11,170 nucleotides of DNA. It comes from Planctomycetota bacterium (lineage in GTDB: Bacteria; Planctomycetota; Planctomycetia; Pirellulales; Pirellulaceae). The notes under the pieces are model-generated. The model was not told where the DNA came from. It was given only the letters and a program-made list of their open reading frames with translations, and ran no database searches. The position numbers and the translations under genes were made by a program. Shown piece after piece: positions 5,496 to 11,170 of this stretch. Location: assembly GCA_024274855.1 (NCBI GenBank), contig JAJSAJ010000184.1, forward strand, positions 1-11,170, given 5' to 3'. The number at the start of each line of letters is the position of its first letter. Within the stretch, counting starts at the first letter, position 1.

Positions 5496-8492
5496 CTACT
5501 TCGTTCTGTGGTCGGCGTTCCGAAAACAAGCATCCGCCGGATGCACCGACAGGGCCGGATAGGGAACGTACGGTTCCACGACGGGTCGGATCGAAAGATT
5601 GCGAATCGTTGCATCGGCACCCTCGGCAGAAAGCCGGATTTCCGTGCCAGCCGGCTGCCAGAATCGCGTTGTGCAGGAACGGAACTCCGCGATTTCAACG
5701 TCGACAATGTCGTAACGGACAATGATATCGATCTTGAACGGATGCTCCAGGCCAGAGACCTCGTTGATTCTCCGATCGCCGCAAGAGACGAGCCTGTGCG
5801 GCACATCGACGATGATCGGCAGTCCCTTTCCGGTTCTGCTAGACACTTTGACCTCGATCCCAACGGTTTCCAATCCGAGCGAAGGCACGATCTCGGCCTG
5901 AATCCGGTAATCCCCGACCACTTTGGGAATCATGGCTGAAGCGTGCCCCGCGTCTCCTTTCAGGATGATCGAATTCCCGTTCACGACGCAGCCTTCCGAT
6001 GCTTCGGGGTGCAGAGGCAATATGTCACCTGTAGCCGGAATCAGCTCCTTCACGAACCGGGTCCCGAGGTTGCCGTCGTCGTCCTGTACCAGTTCGCGCA
6101 ACACCGTGTTGCCACCCCATCCTCCATCGCCGAGAAACCCCGCATAAATTCGGCGATCTTCTCCGAACGAAGCGGTCTTGGGAACAGAGAGGTTATCAGG
6201 TTTCGGCGGAACGTTTTCAACCCACGAACCAAACCCGGTGTGTGATTTCCACGCGCCGGTACCGCAGATATAGTAGCACCAGTCGCCGAACCGAAAGACG
6301 TTGGGGCATATATTGAGACGTCTGTCCGACGCGATGAACGCGTTTGGCTGCTCCGTCCACGTTTCGAGATCCGGCGACGTAAGCCGAACCTGCGTGTTGA
6401 GAATACCGGAGACCTTGAAGTAGCTGTTGTCGCCGACCACCAATTCACCGTTCTCTACGTGTGCCTTCCCAACAAGCATGCCGGTCGGGAACGTGCCCAT
6501 TCGGTCATGAAGGCTGCCCCTCTCGAAATCGTACCAGGCGAGCGGTTTGGGGCCGGCCACCGTGTCCGGCTTGAGCTGCACAAGCTGACGCGGCGAAAGG
6601 GCCGCATTGTAGAGCCGTGCATCCAGCACCCGTCCATGAAAAAACGCATTTATCGGCGCCGCCCTGGTGTGGCGTTTTCCGATCAGCAAGGAAGAACCAG
6701 AAGGAAAGGATGCGAGCCGGGCAATCGGATACGAAGCGTATAGCTCGCCGTCCCGGTATAGCATTCCCGTCTCTCCGGTATAGACCGCGGCCAGTTGCAC
6801 AATGTCGTTCGGGGCGGCCATCTCCGCCACCCAGTCGCCCTGGTCTCGGGGAGTACGGACAAGGTTATTGCTGCCAGGCATCCACCGGCGAGGCAAGCGC
6901 TCGCCAAACACGATGCCATCAAACTGCACACCGTCGGAGTTCTCAATGGTTAGGACGCTTCCGCCGCGTTGATTCAAATCGGTGAGTCGCACCCAGGCGA
7001 CCAGCGTTTTCGTTTTGATGGACGGAGTATTTGCGATTTGCGTGGGGCCGGCTTTGACTAGATTGAAGAGCCCCGAAGCATCCTGGAAGATTTCAAGATC
7101 GCCGCCCGACATGAACGGGTACGGACCAACCTTGGTAAAGGTCACGCAGTCCTTGCTCACGGCACGTTGGATCCCACCATGCTCTCCCGCGTAGTCCGGG
7201 CACGGATAGAACCAGTTGTACTGCCCGTTGTGAAACGCGACAGCTCCGGTGCCGTTCCATGCCTGCCACTGTTCGCTGATCGGAATGGTTACGGGATGAT
7301 GTGTCCACATTTTTAGATCCTTGGTCGAGGCCTGCAAGATCTCAAGACCACCGTGGCCCCCGTCCCATTTGCTGTGCATGTTGCGGCGCAGAATGAGATA
7401 GAAAAGGCGGAATGTTCCGGTCTGTTCATCCCAATACGGGATACAGTCGCCCGCCTTGCGGTTGTGGCCGCGGGGACGAAAATACTGCATACTCGCCGCT
7501 TCGTCTCCCAGAATCGCCAATTCATGTTGGCGAATGGTCGTTACGCCGCCGCAAAGTGCGGTTACCTCATCGTCCGTCAAGGCACGGTTCCAAGCCGCAA
7601 CGTAGTCAATCTGGCCGTCAAAACCGGTCTTGAGTTCCCCATCTGTATATGCGGCACCAATGAGAAACGGTGAGGTCCGCTTGCGAGTCACGCCGATCGG
7701 AAACTCCTCGTCGACCAGAACCCCGTCAACAAAGAGCTGGAATTTCGGACCGGTGAGACGGACGACCAGATCGTGCCAGTCCTTGGGACCGATCAGGCTG
7801 ACCGGAAAGTTAATGCGCATAACGGCATGGAAGACATCCTGCTGCAACGGGTTCGGCCAGGTGTTTGCTGACTGTAGTTTCCGAATACGGCCAATGCGTG
7901 CCATATCGGGATTCTGAGCGCCCCAAACGGCTTCAATCTGCGCAGTGCTTCCCGGCACCGAGCGCGGCCCGCCGGGCGTGTACAGCCAGGACTCGACCGT
8001 AGGTAGTTTGCTCCCCGTGTAACGCCTGTCCCAGAGCGGACGAGTCTTCCCGTCCACCGCGCGAAGAACAAGACTCACCAAGTCGTCGTTGCCGTAGCTT
8101 CCAAGGATAGGAAACTGCCATCGCCCGGAGGGATCGCGCAGGCGAATGGCGATTGTACATTGGGTCTTGTTCAATTTCAACTCGGAATCGACGGCGAGAG
8201 AAAAATAGCCACCGTTAAATGCAGCAACCCGTCCGTTACCCCCACGCAACAGCGACGCCGCGAGATCGGCCCCGGACAGCTTGACACCAGTCTGTACATT
8301 TCCGTGGGCAACTAGTGGAAAACGACTCGCCGTACCCTGTTCACCGCCGAACCGCCAGACGGCCGCGGCGTCCCCTAACGGCAGCAAGTCGCCGTCCGGC
8401 CGCGCCTCTCCTGCTTCCGCGGCCTGTACCGATCGGAACATCATCACCAAACCAATCGCTACCGCCATCCTTCTGTAACTCTTTATTGTCAT
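5496..8492 (-). CDS. Secreted LamG / GH32-like (clan GH-J fold) protein with nested LamG domain
   Basis: The chosen start ATG 8490-8492 gives 998 residues and a signal peptide (MTIKSYRRMAVAIGLVMMFRS..AEA). The frame is open upstream to 8867, but that part overlaps the neighbouring ceramidase-like gene and has no export signal. Residues ~45-313 look like a LamG/concanavalin-type domain ('WHDLVVRLTGPKFQLFVDG', 'GQIDYVAAWNRALTDDEV'). Residues ~330-480 look like the first blades of a five-bladed GH32/GH43-type propeller: 'AGDCIPYWDEQTGTFRLFYL' with Asp349 at the nucleophile position and 'SGGDLEIFQD' with Asp465 at the transition-state stabiliser position. A second LamG domain (~487-690) interrupts the propeller, which resumes at 'VRLTSPDLETWTEQ'. 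Residues ~830-998 resemble the C-terminal beta-sandwich of GH32 ('IDIIVRYDIVDVEIAEF'). At the GH32 'ECP' acid/base position this protein has I728-C-P, so classic invertase-type catalysis is doubtful. Substrate unknown. It is probably periplasmic or surface-exposed, acting in or binding glycans. Confidence 0.85.
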   Translation of the reverse strand: MTIKSYRRMAVAIGLVMMFRSVQAAEAGEARPDGDLLPLGDAAAVWRFGGEQGTASRFPLVAHGNVQTGVKLSGADLAASLLRGGNGRVAAFNGGYFSLAVDSELKLNKTQCTIAIRLRDPSGRWQFPILGSYGNDDLVSLVLRAVDGKTRPLWDRRYTGSKLPTVESWLYTPGGPRSVPGSTAQIEAVWGAQNPDMARIGRIRKLQSANTWPNPLQQDVFHAVMRINFPVSLIGPKDWHDLVVRLTGPKFQLFVDGVLVDEEFPIGVTRKRTSPFLIGAAYTDGELKTGFDGQIDYVAAWNRALTDDEVTALCGGVTTIRQHELAILGDEAASMQYFRPRGHNRKAGDCIPYWDEQTGTFRLFYLILRRNMHSKWDGGHGGLEILQASTKDLKMWTHHPVTIPISEQWQAWNGTGAVAFHNGQYNWFYPCPDYAGEHGGIQRAVSKDCVTFTKVGPYPFMSGGDLEIFQDASGLFNLVKAGPTQIANTPSIKTKTLVAWVRLTDLNQRGGSVLTIENSDGVQFDGIVFGERLPRRWMPGSNNLVRTPRDQGDWVAEMAAPNDIVQLAAVYTGETGMLYRDGELYASYPIARLASFPSGSSLLIGKRHTRAAPINAFFHGRVLDARLYNAALSPRQLVQLKPDTVAGPKPLAWYDFERGSLHDRMGTFPTGMLVGKAHVENGELVVGDNSYFKVSGILNTQVRLTSPDLETWTEQPNAFIASDRRLNICPNVFRFGDWCYYICGTGAWKSHTGFGSWVENVPPKPDNLSVPKTASFGEDRRIYAGFLGDGGWGGNTVLRELVQDDDGNLGTRFVKELIPATGDILPLHPEASEGCVVNGNSIILKGDAGHASAMIPKVVGDYRIQAEIVPSLGLETVGIEVKVSSRTGKGLPIIVDVPHRLVSCGDRRINEVSGLEHPFKIDIIVRYDIVDVEIAEFRSCTTRFWQPAGTEIRLSAEGADATIRNLSIRPVVEPYVPYPALSVHPADACFRNADHRTK

Positions 8493-8605
8493 CAGGTCTC
8501 TTCTCTTGTCAGTTGAGGGCCTTGCGGTAATCATCGTACAGCTTTTTGGCTCGGTCGCCACAAAGCGGGCCAAACTAGCGTGGTACGGTTCGACGTCACG
8601 AATGG

Positions 8606-9826
8606 TCACTTGGGTGCGATTCCGAGCAATCGCTGGATCGCGTCCTTTAAAGTCTTTTCCGACCGGGGCGCCAGCGCCGAGCTTTTCGGTTCGTAGCCAC
8701 CTTCTTCGAACGCTTTTTCCGTACAGATGTAGCCCGTCTGGTGATCCCCTGTTCCAGAAACTGCAACGAAGGCACTGGGCAACGCTCGCTGGGCAAACAG
8801 TTGAAACTCGACCATCGGTTCGCCGGGAAGGTTCAACATATAGGTGTTGTCCAGTTGGAGCGAGCATAATTCGATCGGCGGCATCTTAGTTCCCGTCTTG
8901 GAAGTAAATGCGACAGGAACCACGCGCCAACGCACATGTCCCGCGGGCGAGACCTTCGTTGCCGCCACCGCGGCTTTCATTCCGGCAAGTAATCTCTCGG
9001 CGAGCGCGGCTCGATCTTTCGGTGTTCCTTCGTTGTATTTCCCGGCGGTTACGTCGCCCGAGCAACCACTGAAGTAGATTTGAAATACATTCTCTTCCTG
9101 TTCCAGTTTTTCGCGTGCCATGCCCACGAAGTCGTAGCTGGCTCGGCCCTCTCGGTAATAGGTCTGAGGATGAGTCGCGTAGTAATGTAGGCGTACCAAC
9201 GGTCTCTTTCCTTGGAAGAACGTGATCGTTTTCAGCATCGGATCGATCCGCCCTTCGGGCATCGCTCGCAGGTCGGAATCCCTGCAGGCACTCCACCGTG
9301 TACGTATTGTTCCATCTTGCGTGTTAACTCGCCGAATGGCCGCGACACGATCCACTCTTGCTTGCCCCGTGCCGATGGCGTCAAATGGTTCCAAGCGTTT
9401 CGTGGCCTGCTGGACGGCCGCCGCCAATCGTCGCGTCACCTGCTTGCCAAACTCGGGAGTGCCGATGCCCAACGGAGCCGTATGCTGGTGGACCGTTTGC
9501 ACGGCCACGTGTGACACGGGCGTTTCCGCGCCCTGCCCAAGTGCCGTTCGAAACATCAAGTAATCGTTTCCTGAAAGGATGCACCAGTCAACGGCACAAA
9601 GAACGTACCGCTGCCGACCGTTTTCAAGCACAATTCCCTTCGCCAACAACGCATGTTCCACCGTCACCAGCGGTTTGACGTAGAGCCGTATACCGCGTGG
9701 GGGCGTCACGTCGCACGAGAACGCGGCAAGACGCAACCGCCCTGAATCGGCGCTGGCGACCGCTGACGCGCAGCTGGTCCCGAGGATCGCCGTCCACAAA
9801 CAACTTTGCGGCAAGAATCGAGTCAT
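8606..9826 (-). CDS. Secreted neutral ceramidase-like metal hydrolase (short form)
   Basis: The start ATG 9824-9826 is set by a strong AAGGAG 8 nt upstream and gives 406 residues beginning with a signal peptide (MTRFLPQSCLWTAILGTSCASAVASA). The frame is open to 9904, but those 26 codons have no ribosome site. The mature N-terminus 'LRLAAFSCDVTPPRG' is typical of the neutral/alkaline non-lysosomal ceramidase N-terminal domain. All likely zinc ligands are visible: His113 and His115 in 'VQTVHQHTAPLG', His219 in 'YATHPQTYY', Glu336 in 'LPGEPMVEF' and Tyr366 in 'QTGYICTEKAF', with spacing close to the His97/His99/His204/Glu411/Tyr447 set I recall for the Pseudomonas enzyme. The serine nucleophile motif is altered: 'GCSGDVTAG' has Thr260 where ceramidases have Ser. 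The ~700-residue ceramidases also carry a C-terminal Ig-like domain, absent here. It is therefore a ceramidase-superfamily hydrolase of unknown substrate. The LamG/GH32-like gene follows after 113 nt on the same strand. Confidence 0.85.
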   Translation of the reverse strand: MTRFLPQSCLWTAILGTSCASAVASADSGRLRLAAFSCDVTPPRGIRLYVKPLVTVEHALLAKGIVLENGRQRYVLCAVDWCILSGNDYLMFRTALGQGAETPVSHVAVQTVHQHTAPLGIGTPEFGKQVTRRLAAAVQQATKRLEPFDAIGTGQARVDRVAAIRRVNTQDGTIRTRWSACRDSDLRAMPEGRIDPMLKTITFFQGKRPLVRLHYYATHPQTYYREGRASYDFVGMAREKLEQEENVFQIYFSGCSGDVTAGKYNEGTPKDRAALAERLLAGMKAAVAATKVSPAGHVRWRVVPVAFTSKTGTKMPPIELCSLQLDNTYMLNLPGEPMVEFQLFAQRALPSAFVAVSGTGDHQTGYICTEKAFEEGGYEPKSSALAPRSEKTLKDAIQRLLGIAPK

Positions 9827-9834
9827 CGAGGTGT

Positions 9835-9840
9835 CTCCTT
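9835..9840 (-). promoter_or_regulatory. Shine-Dalgarno that fixes the ceramidase-like start
   Basis: AAGGAG on the minus strand lies 8 nt before ATG 9824-9826. It selects this start over the in-frame ATG at 9904, which also lacks an adjacent ribosome site. Confidence 0.8.
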
Positions 9841-9944
9841 CCAGAAACACGGTTGAATTCGAGGCTCCGAGCACCCAGAAAAAGCAGATCCATCTTGCTA
9901 ACATTCTAGCGTATAATCACGGGCATCGATATCAAACGTAACTT

Positions 9945-10080
9945 GTAACCGTTCACGGAATGTAGCCCGCCGGTTCGCTTTCAAGGGGTCAGACCCATTT
10001 TCGGCGACAAAATGCGTTCGCGTAAAGAAACGCTTGCTCCGCCGAAAATTGCGTCAGACCCCAGCGGCGTGAACGGCTAC
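9945..10080 (-). mobile_element. 136-bp MITE-like element, copy C (inverted)
   Basis: This is the reverse complement of copies A and B, exactly 136 bp, ~93% identical to A and ~91% to B. The plus-strand ends are GTAACCGTTCACG and CGTGAACGGCTAC. The flanks CGTAACTT (9937-9944) and CTTAACTT (10081-10088) match at 7 of 8 positions, again fitting an 8-bp target duplication. It occupies half of the 273-bp intergenic region between the divergent ceramidase-like and sigma factor genes. The right-hand duplication ends at the base before the GGAG of the sigma gene, so the insertion left the ribosome site intact but separated it from any upstream promoter. Confidence 0.85.
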
Positions 10081-10088
10081 CTTAACTT

Positions 10089-10092
10089 GGAG
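10089..10092 (+). promoter_or_regulatory. Shine-Dalgarno of the sigma factor gene, abutting element C's target duplication
   Basis: GGAG lies 7 nt before ATG 10100-10102 and directly follows the 8-bp duplication at 10081-10088. It supports the start used here. Confidence 0.65.
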
Positions 10093-10099
10093 CTGTTTC

Positions 10100-10666
10100 A
10101 TGTCCGACGTCACACGCATTCTATCCGCGATCGAGCAAGGCGACAGTCGGGCGATTGAGCGGCTGTTGCCACTGGTCTATAACGAGCTACGGAAAGTCGC
10201 CGCAGCCAAGCTGACAAAAGAGAAACCGGGCCAGACATTGCAGGCTACGGCTCTGGTACACGAAGCATACATCCGGCTAGTCGACCAATCCACGCCGCAA
10301 CAATGGGCCAACACGCGACACTTTTTCGCGGCGGCTGCGGAGGCCATGCGTCGGATCCTGATCGAGCGAGCTCGACAGAGGCGAAGTCTCAAACGAGGAG
10401 GCAACCGGCAGCGCGTGGATTTAGAGACTGCGGAACCTGTTGTCCTGCCGATCGCCTGCGACGACATCCTTGGGCTAGAGGAGGCACTGCGCAAGCTCGA
10501 GCAGAAAGACAGACGCAAAGCCGAGCTCGTGAAGCTGCGGTTTTTTGCGGGACTGACCACGGCCCAGGCGGCCCAAGCCCTTGGGGTCTCCACGACAACT
10601 GCCGAAAACGACTGGGCTTACACTCGATCATGGTTGCGGCTGGAGATGGGCGGCAACAGTCCCTGA
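10100..10666 (+). CDS. ECF-type RNA polymerase sigma factor (planctomycete kinase-linked type)
   Basis: The 188-residue product has the two-domain ECF architecture. The N-terminal region-2 part is residues ~5-95: 'ILSAIEQGDSRAIERLLPLVYNELRK', 'TALVHEAYIRLV', 'NTRHFFAAAAEAMRRILIER'. The C-terminal region-4 helix-turn-helix is residues ~125-183: 'KLRFFAGLTTAQAAQALGVS', 'TAENDWAYTRSWL'. The long linker with 'RRSLKRGGNRQRVDLE' is typical of the Sigma70_ECF (PF07638-type) proteins abundant in planctomycetes, which are commonly encoded next to a Ser/Thr kinase instead of an anti-sigma factor. That is the arrangement here: the kinase gene begins 90 nt downstream on the same strand. Activation by kinase phosphorylation is proposed for such pairs in general but is not visible in the sequence. 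Element C sits 19 nt upstream of the start, so its promoter either lies beyond the element or is supplied by it. Confidence 0.93.
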   Translation: MSDVTRILSAIEQGDSRAIERLLPLVYNELRKVAAAKLTKEKPGQTLQATALVHEAYIRLVDQSTPQQWANTRHFFAAAAEAMRRILIERARQRRSLKRGGNRQRVDLETAEPVVLPIACDDILGLEEALRKLEQKDRRKAELVKLRFFAGLTTAQAAQALGVSTTTAENDWAYTRSWLRLEMGGNSP

Positions 10667-10743
10667 TTTTCCTGAACCTCAGTTGGGGTCAAGACGGCTG
10701 GATTTCGCATAGTAGGTCGGGGACTGAAAACCAGCAATTCTGT

Positions 10744-10750
10744 AGGAGGT
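10744..10750 (+). promoter_or_regulatory. Shine-Dalgarno of the kinase gene
   Basis: AGGAGGT is a near-perfect anti-16S match, 6 nt before ATG 10757-10759. It fixes the kinase start. Confidence 0.8.
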
Positions 10751-10756
10751 GCTACC

Positions 10757-11170
10757 ATGGCAAGCCGGCGACTGGACGAGGAAGCGATTTTTCACGTGGC
10801 CAGGAAGATTCCCAGCGAGAATACACGTCTGGAGTATCTGGACCAGATCTGTGCCGGCGATTTACAACTGCGACGGCGGGTTGACGCGTTGCTCGAGGTG
10901 CACGAGCAGGAACAAGAGTTCTTGAAATCCGCTGAGCAGCTTGCGCCGACGCTCGACCAACCCGTTACCGAGGGGCCAGGTACAATCATCGGTCGTTATA
11001 AGCTGCTGCAGAAGATCGGCGAAGGGGGTTTTGGCGTTGTCTTCATGGCGGAACAGCAAACACCCGTCATCCGCAAAGTGGCATTGAAAGTCATCAAGCC
11101 GGGCATGGACAGCCATGCGGTCGTGGCACGCTTCGAGGCGGAGCGGCAGGCGCTGGCCCTGATGGATCAC
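10757..11170 (+). CDS. Serine/threonine protein kinase, 3'-partial
   Basis: The frame is open from ATG 10757 to the window end (138 codons) and continues beyond it. Residues 1-~75 form an N-terminal helical module seen in planctomycete kinases linked to ECF sigma factors: 'EEAIFHVARKIP', 'RLEYLDQICAGD', 'LRRRVDALLEVHEQEQEFL'. The Hanks-type kinase domain begins at residue ~83: 'IIGRYKLLQKIGEGGFGVVF' holds the glycine-rich P-loop, 'VALKVIKPGMD' contains the ATP-anchoring lysine, and 'RFEAERQALALMDH' is the alphaC helix with its conserved Glu. The HRD and DFG motifs lie beyond the window. Full-length relatives usually add a transmembrane helix and WD40 or TPR repeats, which cannot be checked here. 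It follows the sigma factor gene by 90 nt and is probably co-expressed with it. Confidence 0.92.
   Translation, partial: MASRRLDEEAIFHVARKIPSENTRLEYLDQICAGDLQLRRRVDALLEVHEQEQEFLKSAEQLAPTLDQPVTEGPGTIIGRYKLLQKIGEGGFGVVFMAEQQTPVIRKVALKVIKPGMDSHAVVARFEAERQALALMDH

Noticed and set aside
8493..8867. 125-codon upstream extension of the LamG/GH32-like ORF
   Set aside because: It overlaps the 3' part of the ceramidase-like gene on the same strand in another frame, and it would bury the clear signal peptide that begins at 8492.
9827..9904. 26-codon N-terminal extension of the ceramidase-like ORF
   Set aside because: AAGGAG at 9835-9840 is ideally placed for the ATG at 9826, where a signal peptide begins.
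9901..9944. TTGATA / TAGAAT as a sigma-70-type promoter for the ceramidase-like gene (minus strand)
   Set aside because: The spacer is about 21 nt, and no -35-like hexamer occurs at 16-18 nt. Planctomycete promoter consensus is too uncertain to call it.

Overview
The window looks like the chromosome of a planctomycete, probably a Pirellulales-type (Rhodopirellula-like) bacterium. No 16S gene is present, so this rests on gene style. An ECF sigma factor sits directly ahead of a Ser/Thr kinase. There are large secreted LamG and glycosidase-fold proteins, a secreted ceramidase-like hydrolase, a discoidin plus FG-GAP/PQQ-type protein, and a 'GEAPAEP'-coding repeat of the kind scattered through planctomycete genomes. 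Overall it is an ordinary metabolic and secreted-hydrolase region. I see no phage, CRISPR, defence or antibiotic-type locus.

Layout. Positions 1-1722 (+) are the 3' part of a large secreted protein (discoidin-like domain, then a beta-propeller). Positions 1805-2725 (+) hold an outer-membrane beta-barrel gene (Phenol_MetA_deg-like). Its normal N-terminus is missing and replaced by sequence that includes the GEAPAEP repeat. Next comes a minus-strand block, in transcription order: ceramidase-like hydrolase (9826-8606), LamG/GH32-like protein (8492-5496), zwf (5483-3975) and pgl (3721-2969). zwf starts 12 nt after the LamG gene, so these two are probably co-transcribed. Together zwf and pgl encode the first two steps of the oxidative pentose phosphate pathway, which may use hexose released by the secreted enzyme upstream. 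Positions 10100-10666 (+) encode an ECF sigma factor, and 10757 to the window end is the start of a Ser/Thr protein kinase, a common planctomycete regulatory pair.

The most interesting structure is a family of three 136-bp non-autonomous mobile elements (MITE-like), A 2837-2972, B 3741-3876 and C 9945-10080 (inverted). They are about 91-93% identical and have imperfect terminal inverted repeats (GTAGCCGTTCACG / GTAACCGTTCACG). Each is flanked by an 8-bp target duplication, perfect for A and 7 of 8 for B and C. The 8-bp duplication and GTAA-type end resemble IS66-family ends. The elements sit at gene borders. A provides the present stop codon of pgl. B and C each place the same element end exactly 19 nt before the start codon of pgl and of the sigma gene. 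A and B are direct repeats that bracket pgl.

No gene-free stretch exceeds 300 bases. The longest, 9827-10099, is mostly element C.
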